Source of the DNA: Bacteroidota bacterium
Lineage (GTDB): Bacteria; Bacteroidota; Bacteroidia; Chitinophagales; Chitinophagaceae
DNA: 64,000 nt
Assembly (NCBI GenBank): GCA_947461125.1
Contig: CANHHX010000004.1
Span: forward strand, 1 to 64,000
Reading direction: 5' to 3'
Numbering within the stretch: position 1 is the stretch's first letter; the number at the start of each line of letters is the position of its first letter. Of the stretch, positions 8,328 to 17,208 are shown piece after piece. Both the position numbers and the translations under genes were made by a program. Below the pieces are notes generated by a model. It searched no databases. It was not told where the DNA came from and saw nothing but the letters and a program-made list of their open reading frames with translations.

Positions 8328-11315
8328 TTAGAAATCAAGATTTATACCCAATACAATGGTTCTTGGACGAGGATAAAAATTATTATCAATACCGCCGTTC
8401 ATTTCAGGATCTAAACCAGTATACTTAGTAATGGTTAATAGGTTTTGTACAGTTGCATTAATACGTAAAGAAGCTTTGTTTTTAAATACATTACCAACAT
8501 TATAACCTAAGTTAAGATTGTCAATACGTAAGAAAGAAGCATTTTGTACATAGTAATCAGATAGGTAATAGTTAGAACCGTTACCGCTAAATCCTGAATT
8601 TAAATAATCTCTTGAACCGTTATTGATATAACCAATTGGATTTAAGATATTTCTTAAAGTACCTGAACTAGATGCGACGTTATTGTACAAGTAGTTACCA
8701 ATGTTAGCACGCATTACAATACCTGCGTTCCACTTCTTGTGTGTTACACTTGAACTAAAACCAAAAAACATTTGAGGATCTATACCTTTGTACTGATACA
8801 AATCTCTTTCATTAATAAGACCATCTCTATTTAAGTCTGCAAACAATCCATCGATAGGCTTATCGTTGGCATCATAAACTTGCTTGAATACAAAGAAAGC
8901 ACCTCTTTGGTATCCAACAGAGTGGATTAAAATATTGTTTCCGGTACCACCACTAATGCCACCAAAACGAGCACCTGCATAACCTGGATCATCAGAGATG
9001 GTTAATTTAGTGATTCTGTTTTGGTTATAGGTTGCGTTAAACGCGATATCCCAAGTTGTGTTTTTGTTACGGATAGGTTGGATATTTAAAGTAAATTCAA
9101 TACCCTTATTTTCCATCGTACCTACGTTTGCAACAATCTTATTGCTAAAGTTAGTACCAGCTGGCTGGTTTACTTCATTCAACAAATCAGAAGTTTCTCT
9201 TCTGTAGGCTTCAATAGTACCCGTAATTCTATTATCAGCAAATCCAAAGTCTAATGCTAAGTTGGTTGTTGCTGTTTGCTCCCACTTACGGTTAAAATAA
9301 TAACCATTAGGACGAGAAATTGGGGTGAACGTATTACCAAATTGGTACTGCGCTGTGTTTGAACCTAGGTTGTAATAAGAGATATAGTCATAATAACCGA
9401 TGCCATCTTGTTGACCAGTTACACCATAACTCGCACGTAATTTAAGTTCTGATAAAGATTTCATATTCTTAAACAATCCTTCTTCTTTTAACTTCCAAGC
9501 AACAGCTCCCGAAGGGAATACTGCGAAACGGTTATCTGGATTGAATTTAGAAGATCCATCTTGACGAAGAGAAGCCGTAAATAAATATTTACCTTTTACA
9601 GAAATATTCATTCTTCCTAAATAAGAACTTAAACGGTATTCAGGTTTATCAAAGGCAAAAACCGGCGTGTTAACAACAGTGCCATTAAACGTTTGATCAT
9701 TAAAGCTGTAATTCGTTGTTAAATAATTTTGATATTCATAACCACCGGTAAGTTCCACTCTTGTTGATAAGAAAGGAATTTCTTTGGTATAGTTTAAATA
9801 AGCATTCAAATAGGTGTTGTTTCTAGTTTGACGGTACTGATTATTTACACCGCTATGAAATACACCTGCTGCATCTTTAAAACGCATAAAAGTAGTTGCT
9901 GCTTGATCATTGATCACAGTGGTACCTTTACCTTCTGCAAGATCCATACCCGTATTTACAACAACGTGTAAATCAGGAATGAAATGCACTTTATAGTCTA
10001 CTACTGCATTTGCAATATGACGGGTAACATTACTTTGATCGTTTTTATCTAACAAGATACCAAGTGGGTTTCTTGGCGCTAATGCACGAAGACCATTTGA
10101 TGAAGTAGCATCTAACCAGTTCCAATATCCATTGAACGCCTGTGTACCAGAATAAACGGGTTTGGTAGGATCAAAAGAAGAGGCTGCACCAATCGCACCT
10201 TGATCTGCAAAGGTTGTTTGACTAGAAGCTAACTTATAGTTGATGTTAACCGAAAGGTGGTTATCAAAAAGTGTAGGACTCACATTTACGCCAACCGTTG
10301 TTCTGTTTAGTTTATCAGATCTTAAAACACCTGACTGCATTAAATTACCGAGTGAAAGACGATACGGTAAATTTTTAATGGCTCCAGATACAGAAAGGTT
10401 ATTATCGGTAGCAAGCGCTGTTTGATAAATCTCATCCTGCCAATCGGTAGAAGCTGTACCTAACATAGACGCATAACTAGGGCCTTTTGTTCTTACAATA
10501 TCTCTGATTTCATCGGCAGAAAATACATCCGCTTTTTTAGTAACATTTGAAACACTCAATTGAGAGCTAAATGCATATTTAGGAGCACCAGATTTACCTT
10601 TTTTAGTGGTAATGATGATAACACCATTTGACGCTCTTGCACCATAAATAGCTGTTGCAGATGCATCTTTTAAAACTGAAAAAGATTCGATGTCGTTAGG
10701 GTTGATTAAGGCAAGCGCATTGGCTTGACCAGAAATACCACCACCATCGATAGGCATACCGTCCACAACAATAAGTGGATCGTTACTTGCATTTAAAGAT
10801 GCACCTCCTCTAATACGAATGGTACTTCCTGATCCAGGTGCACCATTGTTACTAGTGATTTGTACACCCGCTACTTTACCTTGAATAAGTTGCTCTGGTG
10901 TTGAGATAACACCTTTGTTGAAGTCTTTAGAAGACACATTCACAACAGATCCAGTGAGGTCCTTTTTACGAACGCTACCATAACCAATTACCACTACATC
11001 ATTAAGCTGATCAACAGCCGGAGATAGTGCAACTGATACGGTGTTGCCGCTAAGGGTTACTTCTTTGGTTTCAAAATTCAAAGAAGATACAACTAGTGTA
11101 GTTGCGTTAGCAGGAACTTTCAAACTAAATGACCCATCGGCATTTGTTTGTGCTCCAACGCCAGATCCTTTTACAAGGACACTAGCAGCCGCTAACGGCG
11201 AACCATCTTTTGCATTGGTTACTTTTCCCGTAACCGTACGGTCTTGTGCAATTGATGGCAAACAGAAAACTGTTAGCATCATCAGCATTGCAACAAGTGC
11301 TTTTTTAATGTTCAT
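8328..11315 (-). CDS. SusC/RagA family TonB-linked outer membrane protein
   Basis: 995 aa; CarboxypepD_reg-like N-terminus, plug with IRGGASLNASNDPLIVVDGMPI and SFSVLKDASATAIYGARASNGVIIITTKKG. Confidence 0.97.
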   Translation of the reverse strand: MNIKKALVAMLMMLTVFCLPSIAQDRTVTGKVTNAKDGSPLAAASVLVKGSGVGAQTNADGSFSLKVPANATTLVVSSLNFETKEVTLSGNTVSVALSPAVDQLNDVVVIGYGSVRKKDLTGSVVNVSSKDFNKGVISTPEQLIQGKVAGVQITSNNGAPGSGSTIRIRGGASLNASNDPLIVVDGMPIDGGGISGQANALALINPNDIESFSVLKDASATAIYGARASNGVIIITTKKGKSGAPKYAFSSQLSVSNVTKKADVFSADEIRDIVRTKGPSYASMLGTASTDWQDEIYQTALATDNNLSVSGAIKNLPYRLSLGNLMQSGVLRSDKLNRTTVGVNVSPTLFDNHLSVNINYKLASSQTTFADQGAIGAASSFDPTKPVYSGTQAFNGYWNWLDATSSNGLRALAPRNPLGILLDKNDQSNVTRHIANAVVDYKVHFIPDLHVVVNTGMDLAEGKGTTVINDQAATTFMRFKDAAGVFHSGVNNQYRQTRNNTYLNAYLNYTKEIPFLSTRVELTGGYEYQNYLTTNYSFNDQTFNGTVVNTPVFAFDKPEYRLSSYLGRMNISVKGKYLFTASLRQDGSSKFNPDNRFAVFPSGAVAWKLKEEGLFKNMKSLSELKLRASYGVTGQQDGIGYYDYISYYNLGSNTAQYQFGNTFTPISRPNGYYFNRKWEQTATTNLALDFGFADNRITGTIEAYRRETSDLLNEVNQPAGTNFSNKIVANVGTMENKGIEFTLNIQPIRNKNTTWDIAFNATYNQNRITKLTISDDPGYAGARFGGISGGTGNNILIHSVGYQRGAFFVFKQVYDANDKPIDGLFADLNRDGLINERDLYQYKGIDPQMFFGFSSSVTHKKWNAGIVMRANIGNYLYNNVASSSGTLRNILNPIGYINNGSRDYLNSGFSGNGSNYYLSDYYVQNASFLRIDNLNLGYNVGNVFKNKASLRINATVQNLLTITKYTGLDPEMNGGIDNNFYPRPRTIVLGINLDF

Positions 11316-11343
11316 AGAATTACAATTTCAATTTGAATAAATA

Positions 11344-14208
11344 CTAATTAGTGATTAAAAATGTTTGTATTTTTTGTTTTTGATTTGATTGAATAGATAT
11401 ATGATAAACGCCCGGAGGGAGTCCTTTCTTATTGATTATGAGTTGTTGTTGACCTTTATTTTGCCATCCATTAAATATGCCGTCTACTATAACACCGGCC
11501 TGATTTAAAAGTTTAACTTGAACCTTCCCTGATTCAGGCAATTGATACTTGACAATCGCTGCTTGGGTTACAGGGTTAGGGGAAATAGATATGGTTGTAT
11601 TTAATAACGGTAAGCTAATATTTGGTGTAGCAGTAACCACAGCATTATTGAGGTTTTTATTGGAATACACATAGTACTCGCCTGGTTGCAAAGAAATACT
11701 TGCAGATCTACCGGAAACCAACTGGAACTTGTTAGAATATAAACTATACCAAAAACCATCTGTTGGGAAGCTAACGGTAGCCGTTTGCGGCGTAACATCA
11801 AAATTACCAAGCACAACAAGTTTAATAGAGTCTCCGTTAAGCTGCATAGACTTAATGGCACCAGCGGTATTTAAGGTATATTTATTAGACCCAAAATCAT
11901 TTACAAACGCAGGCGTTGCACGCAGCTTAAAAAATTTAGCATAGGCATCAAACAACGCTTTACGATTAGCATCCTGTAAATAGTCCCATTTAATGGGTTT
12001 TTCTGCCAAACGGCAATTGGCATCCACCGTTAAATTGGTACAGGTATTAATACTAAAATCGTAACCGAGCTCACCAAACTGCCACATTAATTTTGGACCT
12101 GGTGTAAGCGCCCAGATAGCAGCCGCCATTTCATTTCTTTTTAAACCTGTTACCGGATTTCTGGCACTATAACTACCGGATCCATTCCCGAAATTTAAAT
12201 TTTTATATTGAAGTCTTTCCTCGTCATGGCTTTCCATATAGGTTACCAAATGCTGCTGTGCAAAATTTCGCGCATTTGAAAAACCAGTGCCAAAATTTGA
12301 AGTAGAAGTATACCCCATGGTAGCTTCTGTAAAACTATGGTTAGCATTGCCCCACAATAGCATACCGTAATCAGCTAATTCTTTTTCTTCGGAATTGTCT
12401 GCAAAATGTTCAAGCATGCAGTAGCTTCCAGGGCTAGTCGCTTGCATGGTATCATATATAGCTTTCCAAATTTTGATGCGGGAAGCGTCGTATGCACCCC
12501 ATGCGCCAACATTGGTTGGATTGTTTACCTGTGTAAATCCTTTTGATAAATCCCATCTATATCCATCTATATGAAATTCTTGTAACCAATATTTAGTAAC
12601 CCTGTTTACAAGATCTTTGGTGGCCATAGATTCATGATTAAAATCGTAACCAACATTAAAAGGATGTCTCGCATCTGGGTTTAACCAAGGGTTATTAGTT
12701 GCAGGCTTATTATTTGCACCATCCCAGTACATTCTTGCAAGTGGAGAAGAACCAAACACATGGTTTAACACCATATCCATAATTACAGCAATGCCTTGTT
12801 GGTGCGCTGCATCAATAAATTCTTTGACTGCTTGTGGTGTGCCATAATATTTATCGGTAGCAAAAAAGAAATTAGGATTGTAACCCCAACTACTATTGCC
12901 TTCAAATTCAGAAAATGGCATTAACTCAATGGTGTTGATACCTAACTTTTTTAAGTAAGGCAGCGTGTCTTTTAATGTTTGAAAATCATGCTTAGCAACA
13001 AAGTCACGAAGCAAAAGCTCATACACCACTAAATTATTTTTTTTGGGACGTACAAAGCCTGCATCCTTCCATACATACTTAGGTTGTGCAGTTTGAAGCA
13101 CACTTACAATACCGGTAGTTTTACCTACTGGATAAGGTTTTAAATTGGGGAAGGTAGATGGAGCAATGAATTCATCATTCCAAGGATCGAGCACTTTGTT
13201 TGTATTATAATCTGCTACTTTTAAAGCGCCATCAATAATATATTGATACGCATATTCTACGCCAGGCGTTAAACCCGTAATGCGCGTCCAAAAACGCAAA
13301 CTATCTGGCGTCATTTTCATAACATGAGAAAGCCCAGGTGTCCAATTATTAAAATCACCAGTAACAGTGATAGAAGTTTTTTTAGGGGCATATAAAACCA
13401 GCGTTACCGATGTATCACCTGGCTCATAATTAATACCATCTTTAACACCAGCAGGTAATCCAACTAAACTTGTAGCGCCTGTTACCAAAAATGAAACAGA
13501 ATCTCTACGCGTTGCAGATCCACTCACGCCTTGTATAACAATTTTTTGGGTACCTACTTTTTGTAAGATAAATTTTTGCGCAATGCTTGTTCCGGTTGTT
13601 GTTGCGATGAGTGAATCATTCACAAAAAGAGATAACGCAGTGGAGGAACTAGCAACGCCTGCAATAGATATGGTATCCCCAACAGCCTGTGAAAGTGGCT
13701 CCAATACTGGAATAAACATAGGTTGTGTAAGTGGCGAATCGATGCGAACCGCTAAATTGTTATCATACACAGAAATGTACATATCAGATGCATCTGCATT
13801 ACGCAGCACTTGTGTACCGCTTGCATCTCTAAATAAAATAGCAATTTTTTGAATGGTTTCAGAAGCGTTTGTAATACCAAAAAAATTACGCAGCCCCCCA
13901 CTTATTGTAAACGACCAAACATTATTAGGAAGTTTAGTGCATTTGATTTTATTATCTGAAACACCCCAGGCCACTGGAACATATCTCCAACTGCTACTTG
14001 AAGTACTCACTGAAGTGATAACACCGATATGCACAAATATATCTCCGGTAACATTTAAGATCCCCTTGTTTCCTCTTGTAGCATCTGCAAAAATGGTAAC
14101 CGAACTTGAAGTCTCTGTAACAAACGAAGGTGTTGTACGCAACAATTGTGCATGTGCCGACACAGCGGCTAACAAACAGCATAGCAGTACAAAAATTCTC
14201 ATAAACAA
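11344..14208 (-). CDS. GH13 alpha-amylase with CBM48-like module and T9SS type A sorting domain
   Basis: 954 aa; signal peptide; GH13 motifs MDMVLNHVFG, DGYRWDLSKGF, CMLEHFADN, YMESHDEERL; C-terminal ISPNPVTQAAIVKYQLPESGKVQVKLLNQAG...VYHISIQSNQKQKIQTFLITN (T9SS tail). Confidence 0.93.
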   Translation of the reverse strand: MFMRIFVLLCCLLAAVSAHAQLLRTTPSFVTETSSSVTIFADATRGNKGILNVTGDIFVHIGVITSVSTSSSSWRYVPVAWGVSDNKIKCTKLPNNVWSFTISGGLRNFFGITNASETIQKIAILFRDASGTQVLRNADASDMYISVYDNNLAVRIDSPLTQPMFIPVLEPLSQAVGDTISIAGVASSSTALSLFVNDSLIATTTGTSIAQKFILQKVGTQKIVIQGVSGSATRRDSVSFLVTGATSLVGLPAGVKDGINYEPGDTSVTLVLYAPKKTSITVTGDFNNWTPGLSHVMKMTPDSLRFWTRITGLTPGVEYAYQYIIDGALKVADYNTNKVLDPWNDEFIAPSTFPNLKPYPVGKTTGIVSVLQTAQPKYVWKDAGFVRPKKNNLVVYELLLRDFVAKHDFQTLKDTLPYLKKLGINTIELMPFSEFEGNSSWGYNPNFFFATDKYYGTPQAVKEFIDAAHQQGIAVIMDMVLNHVFGSSPLARMYWDGANNKPATNNPWLNPDARHPFNVGYDFNHESMATKDLVNRVTKYWLQEFHIDGYRWDLSKGFTQVNNPTNVGAWGAYDASRIKIWKAIYDTMQATSPGSYCMLEHFADNSEEKELADYGMLLWGNANHSFTEATMGYTSTSNFGTGFSNARNFAQQHLVTYMESHDEERLQYKNLNFGNGSGSYSARNPVTGLKRNEMAAAIWALTPGPKLMWQFGELGYDFSINTCTNLTVDANCRLAEKPIKWDYLQDANRKALFDAYAKFFKLRATPAFVNDFGSNKYTLNTAGAIKSMQLNGDSIKLVVLGNFDVTPQTATVSFPTDGFWYSLYSNKFQLVSGRSASISLQPGEYYVYSNKNLNNAVVTATPNISLPLLNTTISISPNPVTQAAIVKYQLPESGKVQVKLLNQAGVIVDGIFNGWQNKGQQQLIINKKGLPPGVYHISIQSNQKQKIQTFLITN

Positions 14209-14360
14209 GCGTTAGTTGGTATCGTACACCAAATGTGTAATTTTTACACGAAGTAAATTTAACTCATTTTCGTTTATGTAGAAACTACACTATATCTTAT
14301 TTATTTATTTATTATGTGTTAATCGTTGATTTTTAATATAAATATTTCTGAGAATACATA

Positions 14361-14390
14361 AAAAATGCCGGATATTTATCCGGCATTAAC
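14361..14390 (-). terminator. Intrinsic terminator of the GH16 operon
   Basis: AATGCCGGATATTTATCCGGCATT hairpin; on the minus strand it is followed by a T-run (complement of ACATAAAAA). Confidence 0.8.
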
Positions 14391-14426
14391 CAAAAACAGA
14401 CCTAAACAAAATTGGGGGGATATGAT

Positions 14427-15236
14427 CTATTGAAACACTTTCACCCAGTCTACCTTCATTTGTGCCGGGAAAATGGCATCGTCTATTCCAAACTTGCCAC
14501 CTAGATTTCCTCCAACAGCAATGTTTAAAATCAAATGAAAAGTTTGATCAAATGGCCAAGCACCTGAACCAGTATGCTCGTTTTTGAAAGTGTTGTATAA
14601 TTTGTTGTCGATGTAAAAATCAATTTTTTCGGGTGTCCACTCAATTTCATAATCATGAAACTGTGTAGATAAATTTGGAACAATTAAAGTAGCCGTTCTT
14701 TGTGTTCCAATCATACCGTTGTAACGTTCTGTGTGAACACTACCAAATGCAGAGTCGGGTGCAAAACCAACAGCTTCTAAAATATCTACCTCACCACTTT
14801 TAGGCCACTCACCATACACTTTATGGGTTGGCAAAATCCATCCAGCAGGCCACAATCCTTTACCAGTAGGTATTTGAGCCCTTATTACAAGTCTTCCATA
14901 TTTCCAATCACCCTTGTTTTTTGTAACCAGTCTCGCAGAGGTATAATTCGCACCTTCAAATTTTTCTTTGCGCGCTTCGATAATTAAATATCCATTTTCG
15001 ACGCGCGCGTTTTCTTTGCGTGCATTGGTATAATATTGAGCCTCATTATTTCCCCATCCACAAATTCTGGGACATCCTGTGCCAATATCATAACCCCATT
15101 TTGCAGAATCTGGCAAACCGTTTATCAAAAAATTATCTTGCCACACTAATTTGGTATATGCTCTTTTTTGAGCATGAGTAACGACAGCTACAAATGAAAA
15201 AAACAAAACCAATCCTATATTTCGAAACGTACGCAT
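14427..15236 (-). CDS. GH16 endo-beta-1,3-glucanase (laminarinase-like), Sec signal
   Basis: 269 aa; GEVDILEAVG catalytic ExDxxE motif; W-rich jelly-roll with WPAGWILP and DYEIEWTPEKIDFYIDNK. Confidence 0.92.
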   Translation of the reverse strand: MRTFRNIGLVLFFSFVAVVTHAQKRAYTKLVWQDNFLINGLPDSAKWGYDIGTGCPRICGWGNNEAQYYTNARKENARVENGYLIIEARKEKFEGANYTSARLVTKNKGDWKYGRLVIRAQIPTGKGLWPAGWILPTHKVYGEWPKSGEVDILEAVGFAPDSAFGSVHTERYNGMIGTQRTATLIVPNLSTQFHDYEIEWTPEKIDFYIDNKLYNTFKNEHTGSGAWPFDQTFHLILNIAVGGNLGGKFGIDDAIFPAQMKVDWVKVFQ

Positions 15237-15256
15237 AAATTACTTGTATTTAAATT

Positions 15257-16282
15257 CTACTGATACACCCGCACATAATCTACCTCGTATGTGGCACTTG
15301 TAAGGCCAGCATCAACAGGCCCACCAAAGGTTCCACCCATGGCTAAATTTAAAAGCACGAAAAAATTTTGGTTAAACGGTAACGTATTATTGTTAGCAAA
15401 AGAGAAATACTGTGTCCCATCTACGAAAAATTTGATAGAAAGCGCCGTCCATTCGCATGAGTACACATGAAATTCGGTAGTTGCTCCGGTGATTATTCGA
15501 GTGGCCCCCACAGCATTCCCACCAAAATTACCTGGGAAATGGAGGGTTCCATAAATTTTATTGACGTCACTACCCTTGTGCTCAACGATATCAATTTCGC
15601 CACAATTAGGCCAATTAACCGTATTGATATTTGCACCTAGCATCCATGCAGCAGGCCAAGTACCAGCACCCACCGGCATCTTAGCGCGCACTTCAATTTT
15701 TCCGTACTTGAACGAAAACTTATCCTTTGTTAAAAGTCTAGCAGAAGTATAAGCACTACCGCTGAAATTTTCTTTCCTGGCAATAATTTTTAATGTACCG
15801 TTTGAAACAATCGCGTTATCTGTCCGGCTGGTATAAAATTGTACTTCTTGATTACCCCATCCGCCAGCACCAAGGTCATAATTCCATTTTGCTGGATTGG
15901 GTGCACCAGGCACATCAAATTCGTCGGACCAGATTAAAGATTGAGCTACCGTAACAGCAACATCAATTGATTTTGATATCGTTTGCCCTCCTGCACTTTT
16001 AGCAATAACATTGACCTTATAATTTCCAGATGCAGGATATTTATACATTACAGTTCCAGAAGGAACCGTTTGAAATACACCATTTCCAAAATCATAATCA
16101 TAGGTCGTAGCATTTGTAGCAGAGGCAACAAAATTTACATTGCCACTATTATCAGCACTAACTGTTGCAGTAACTGTTAAATTACTGGGCGCTGGATTTA
16201 CAACAGGTGCACCATCCTTTGAGCAAGCCCAAAAAGATGATGCACTTGCAAATAAGATCAATAATAAATAGTTGAAACGCAC
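15257..16282 (-). CDS. GH16 laminarinase-like lipoprotein with N-terminal PKD domain
   Basis: 341 aa; lipobox SFWAC; PKD-like YDYDFGNGVFQTVPSGTVMYKYPASGNYKVNV; GEIDIVEHKG catalytic motif. Confidence 0.92.
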   Translation of the reverse strand: MRFNYLLLILFASASSFWACSKDGAPVVNPAPSNLTVTATVSADNSGNVNFVASATNATTYDYDFGNGVFQTVPSGTVMYKYPASGNYKVNVIAKSAGGQTISKSIDVAVTVAQSLIWSDEFDVPGAPNPAKWNYDLGAGGWGNQEVQFYTSRTDNAIVSNGTLKIIARKENFSGSAYTSARLLTKDKFSFKYGKIEVRAKMPVGAGTWPAAWMLGANINTVNWPNCGEIDIVEHKGSDVNKIYGTLHFPGNFGGNAVGATRIITGATTEFHVYSCEWTALSIKFFVDGTQYFSFANNNTLPFNQNFFVLLNLAMGGTFGGPVDAGLTSATYEVDYVRVYQ

Positions 16283-16292
16283 TGTCTAATTA

Positions 16293-17189
16293 TTATTTTA
16301 CCTTTAATTTTTGGTACCATGAATTACCATCGGCACCAATATTTCTTAAATGAATACTCGTAGCAGTTGCGCTCAAAATTTCATAGGTTGTACCACCAGT
16401 TCCAAAATTGATGATGCCATTACCTGGAACCATAAATTGAATTCTCGTAGACTCGGAAGGAGTAGACGCAGAAGTAGCATCCATGAAAGATAATTTTTTA
16501 GTGCCAGTTGTTACAATGTTAAAACATGCGTCACCGCCACCAAAACCGTAAAAAGTACTTGCTGCACCAATAGAAAATGACTGTCCCTTATTATTAATCG
16601 TCATTGAAATATTGTTCAGCGCATCTTTCGTGAAAGTAATTTCATCATCATAGGCACATGCTTCTCTAGAATTAGGCGTTGCCGCATACCAGATTGGAGC
16701 AAAGCCATCAGCAGGGCCTACACCAAAATGTCCTGGTGCATCTCTATCTGTCATCCAAGTACGAGAACCTGTTCCAGTAAGTGCATCTAAAATGGCTTGA
16801 GGAATTGTAAACGCAACAAACACGGTAACTTTTCTGCTGATCACAGAAACAGCTCCACCCGTACCAATTGCACGAACGGTAATATTATAATCATTAACAC
16901 CAGGTGTCGCATATTTATACGTAATAGTACCGGAAGGAACAACCTGTGTTTTACCATCCCCAAAATCAATGTTGTAGGTTAACGCATCTGTTGCTTTGGC
17001 AGTAATGGTTACTGATCCTGTTCCGTTACCATTAGGGTTTGTAGCATCTACTCCCACTACTGCTGCAGTGAGTGTTAAGCCTGTTGGCGTTTTAATATTA
17101 CCAAAACTATATTCAGTTTTTTGACAAGAAACAAAACCAATAGTTGTGATAAACAAAACCGCAACAATATATTTTAAATTATTTTTCAT
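16293..17189 (-). CDS. PKD domain-containing lipoprotein with uncharacterised C-terminal domain
   Basis: Start set at MKNNLKYI (track ORF begins at 17207); lipobox GFVSC; PKD-like YNIDFGDGKTQVVPSGTITYKY; C-terminal TGSRTWMTDRDAPGHFGVGPADGFAPIWYAA domain not recognised. Confidence 0.8.
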   Translation of the reverse strand: MKNNLKYIVAVLFITTIGFVSCQKTEYSFGNIKTPTGLTLTAAVVGVDATNPNGNGTGSVTITAKATDALTYNIDFGDGKTQVVPSGTITYKYATPGVNDYNITVRAIGTGGAVSVISRKVTVFVAFTIPQAILDALTGTGSRTWMTDRDAPGHFGVGPADGFAPIWYAATPNSREACAYDDEITFTKDALNNISMTINNKGQSFSIGAASTFYGFGGGDACFNIVTTGTKKLSFMDATSASTPSESTRIQFMVPGNGIINFGTGGTTYEILSATATSIHLRNIGADGNSWYQKLKVK

Positions 17190-17208
17190 AATTGTAGGTT
17201 TTATCAAA

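Noticed and set aside
14294-14313. TTATTTATTTATTTATTATG low-complexity repeat
   Set aside because: Simple AT-rich spacer in an intergenic region; no supported function.
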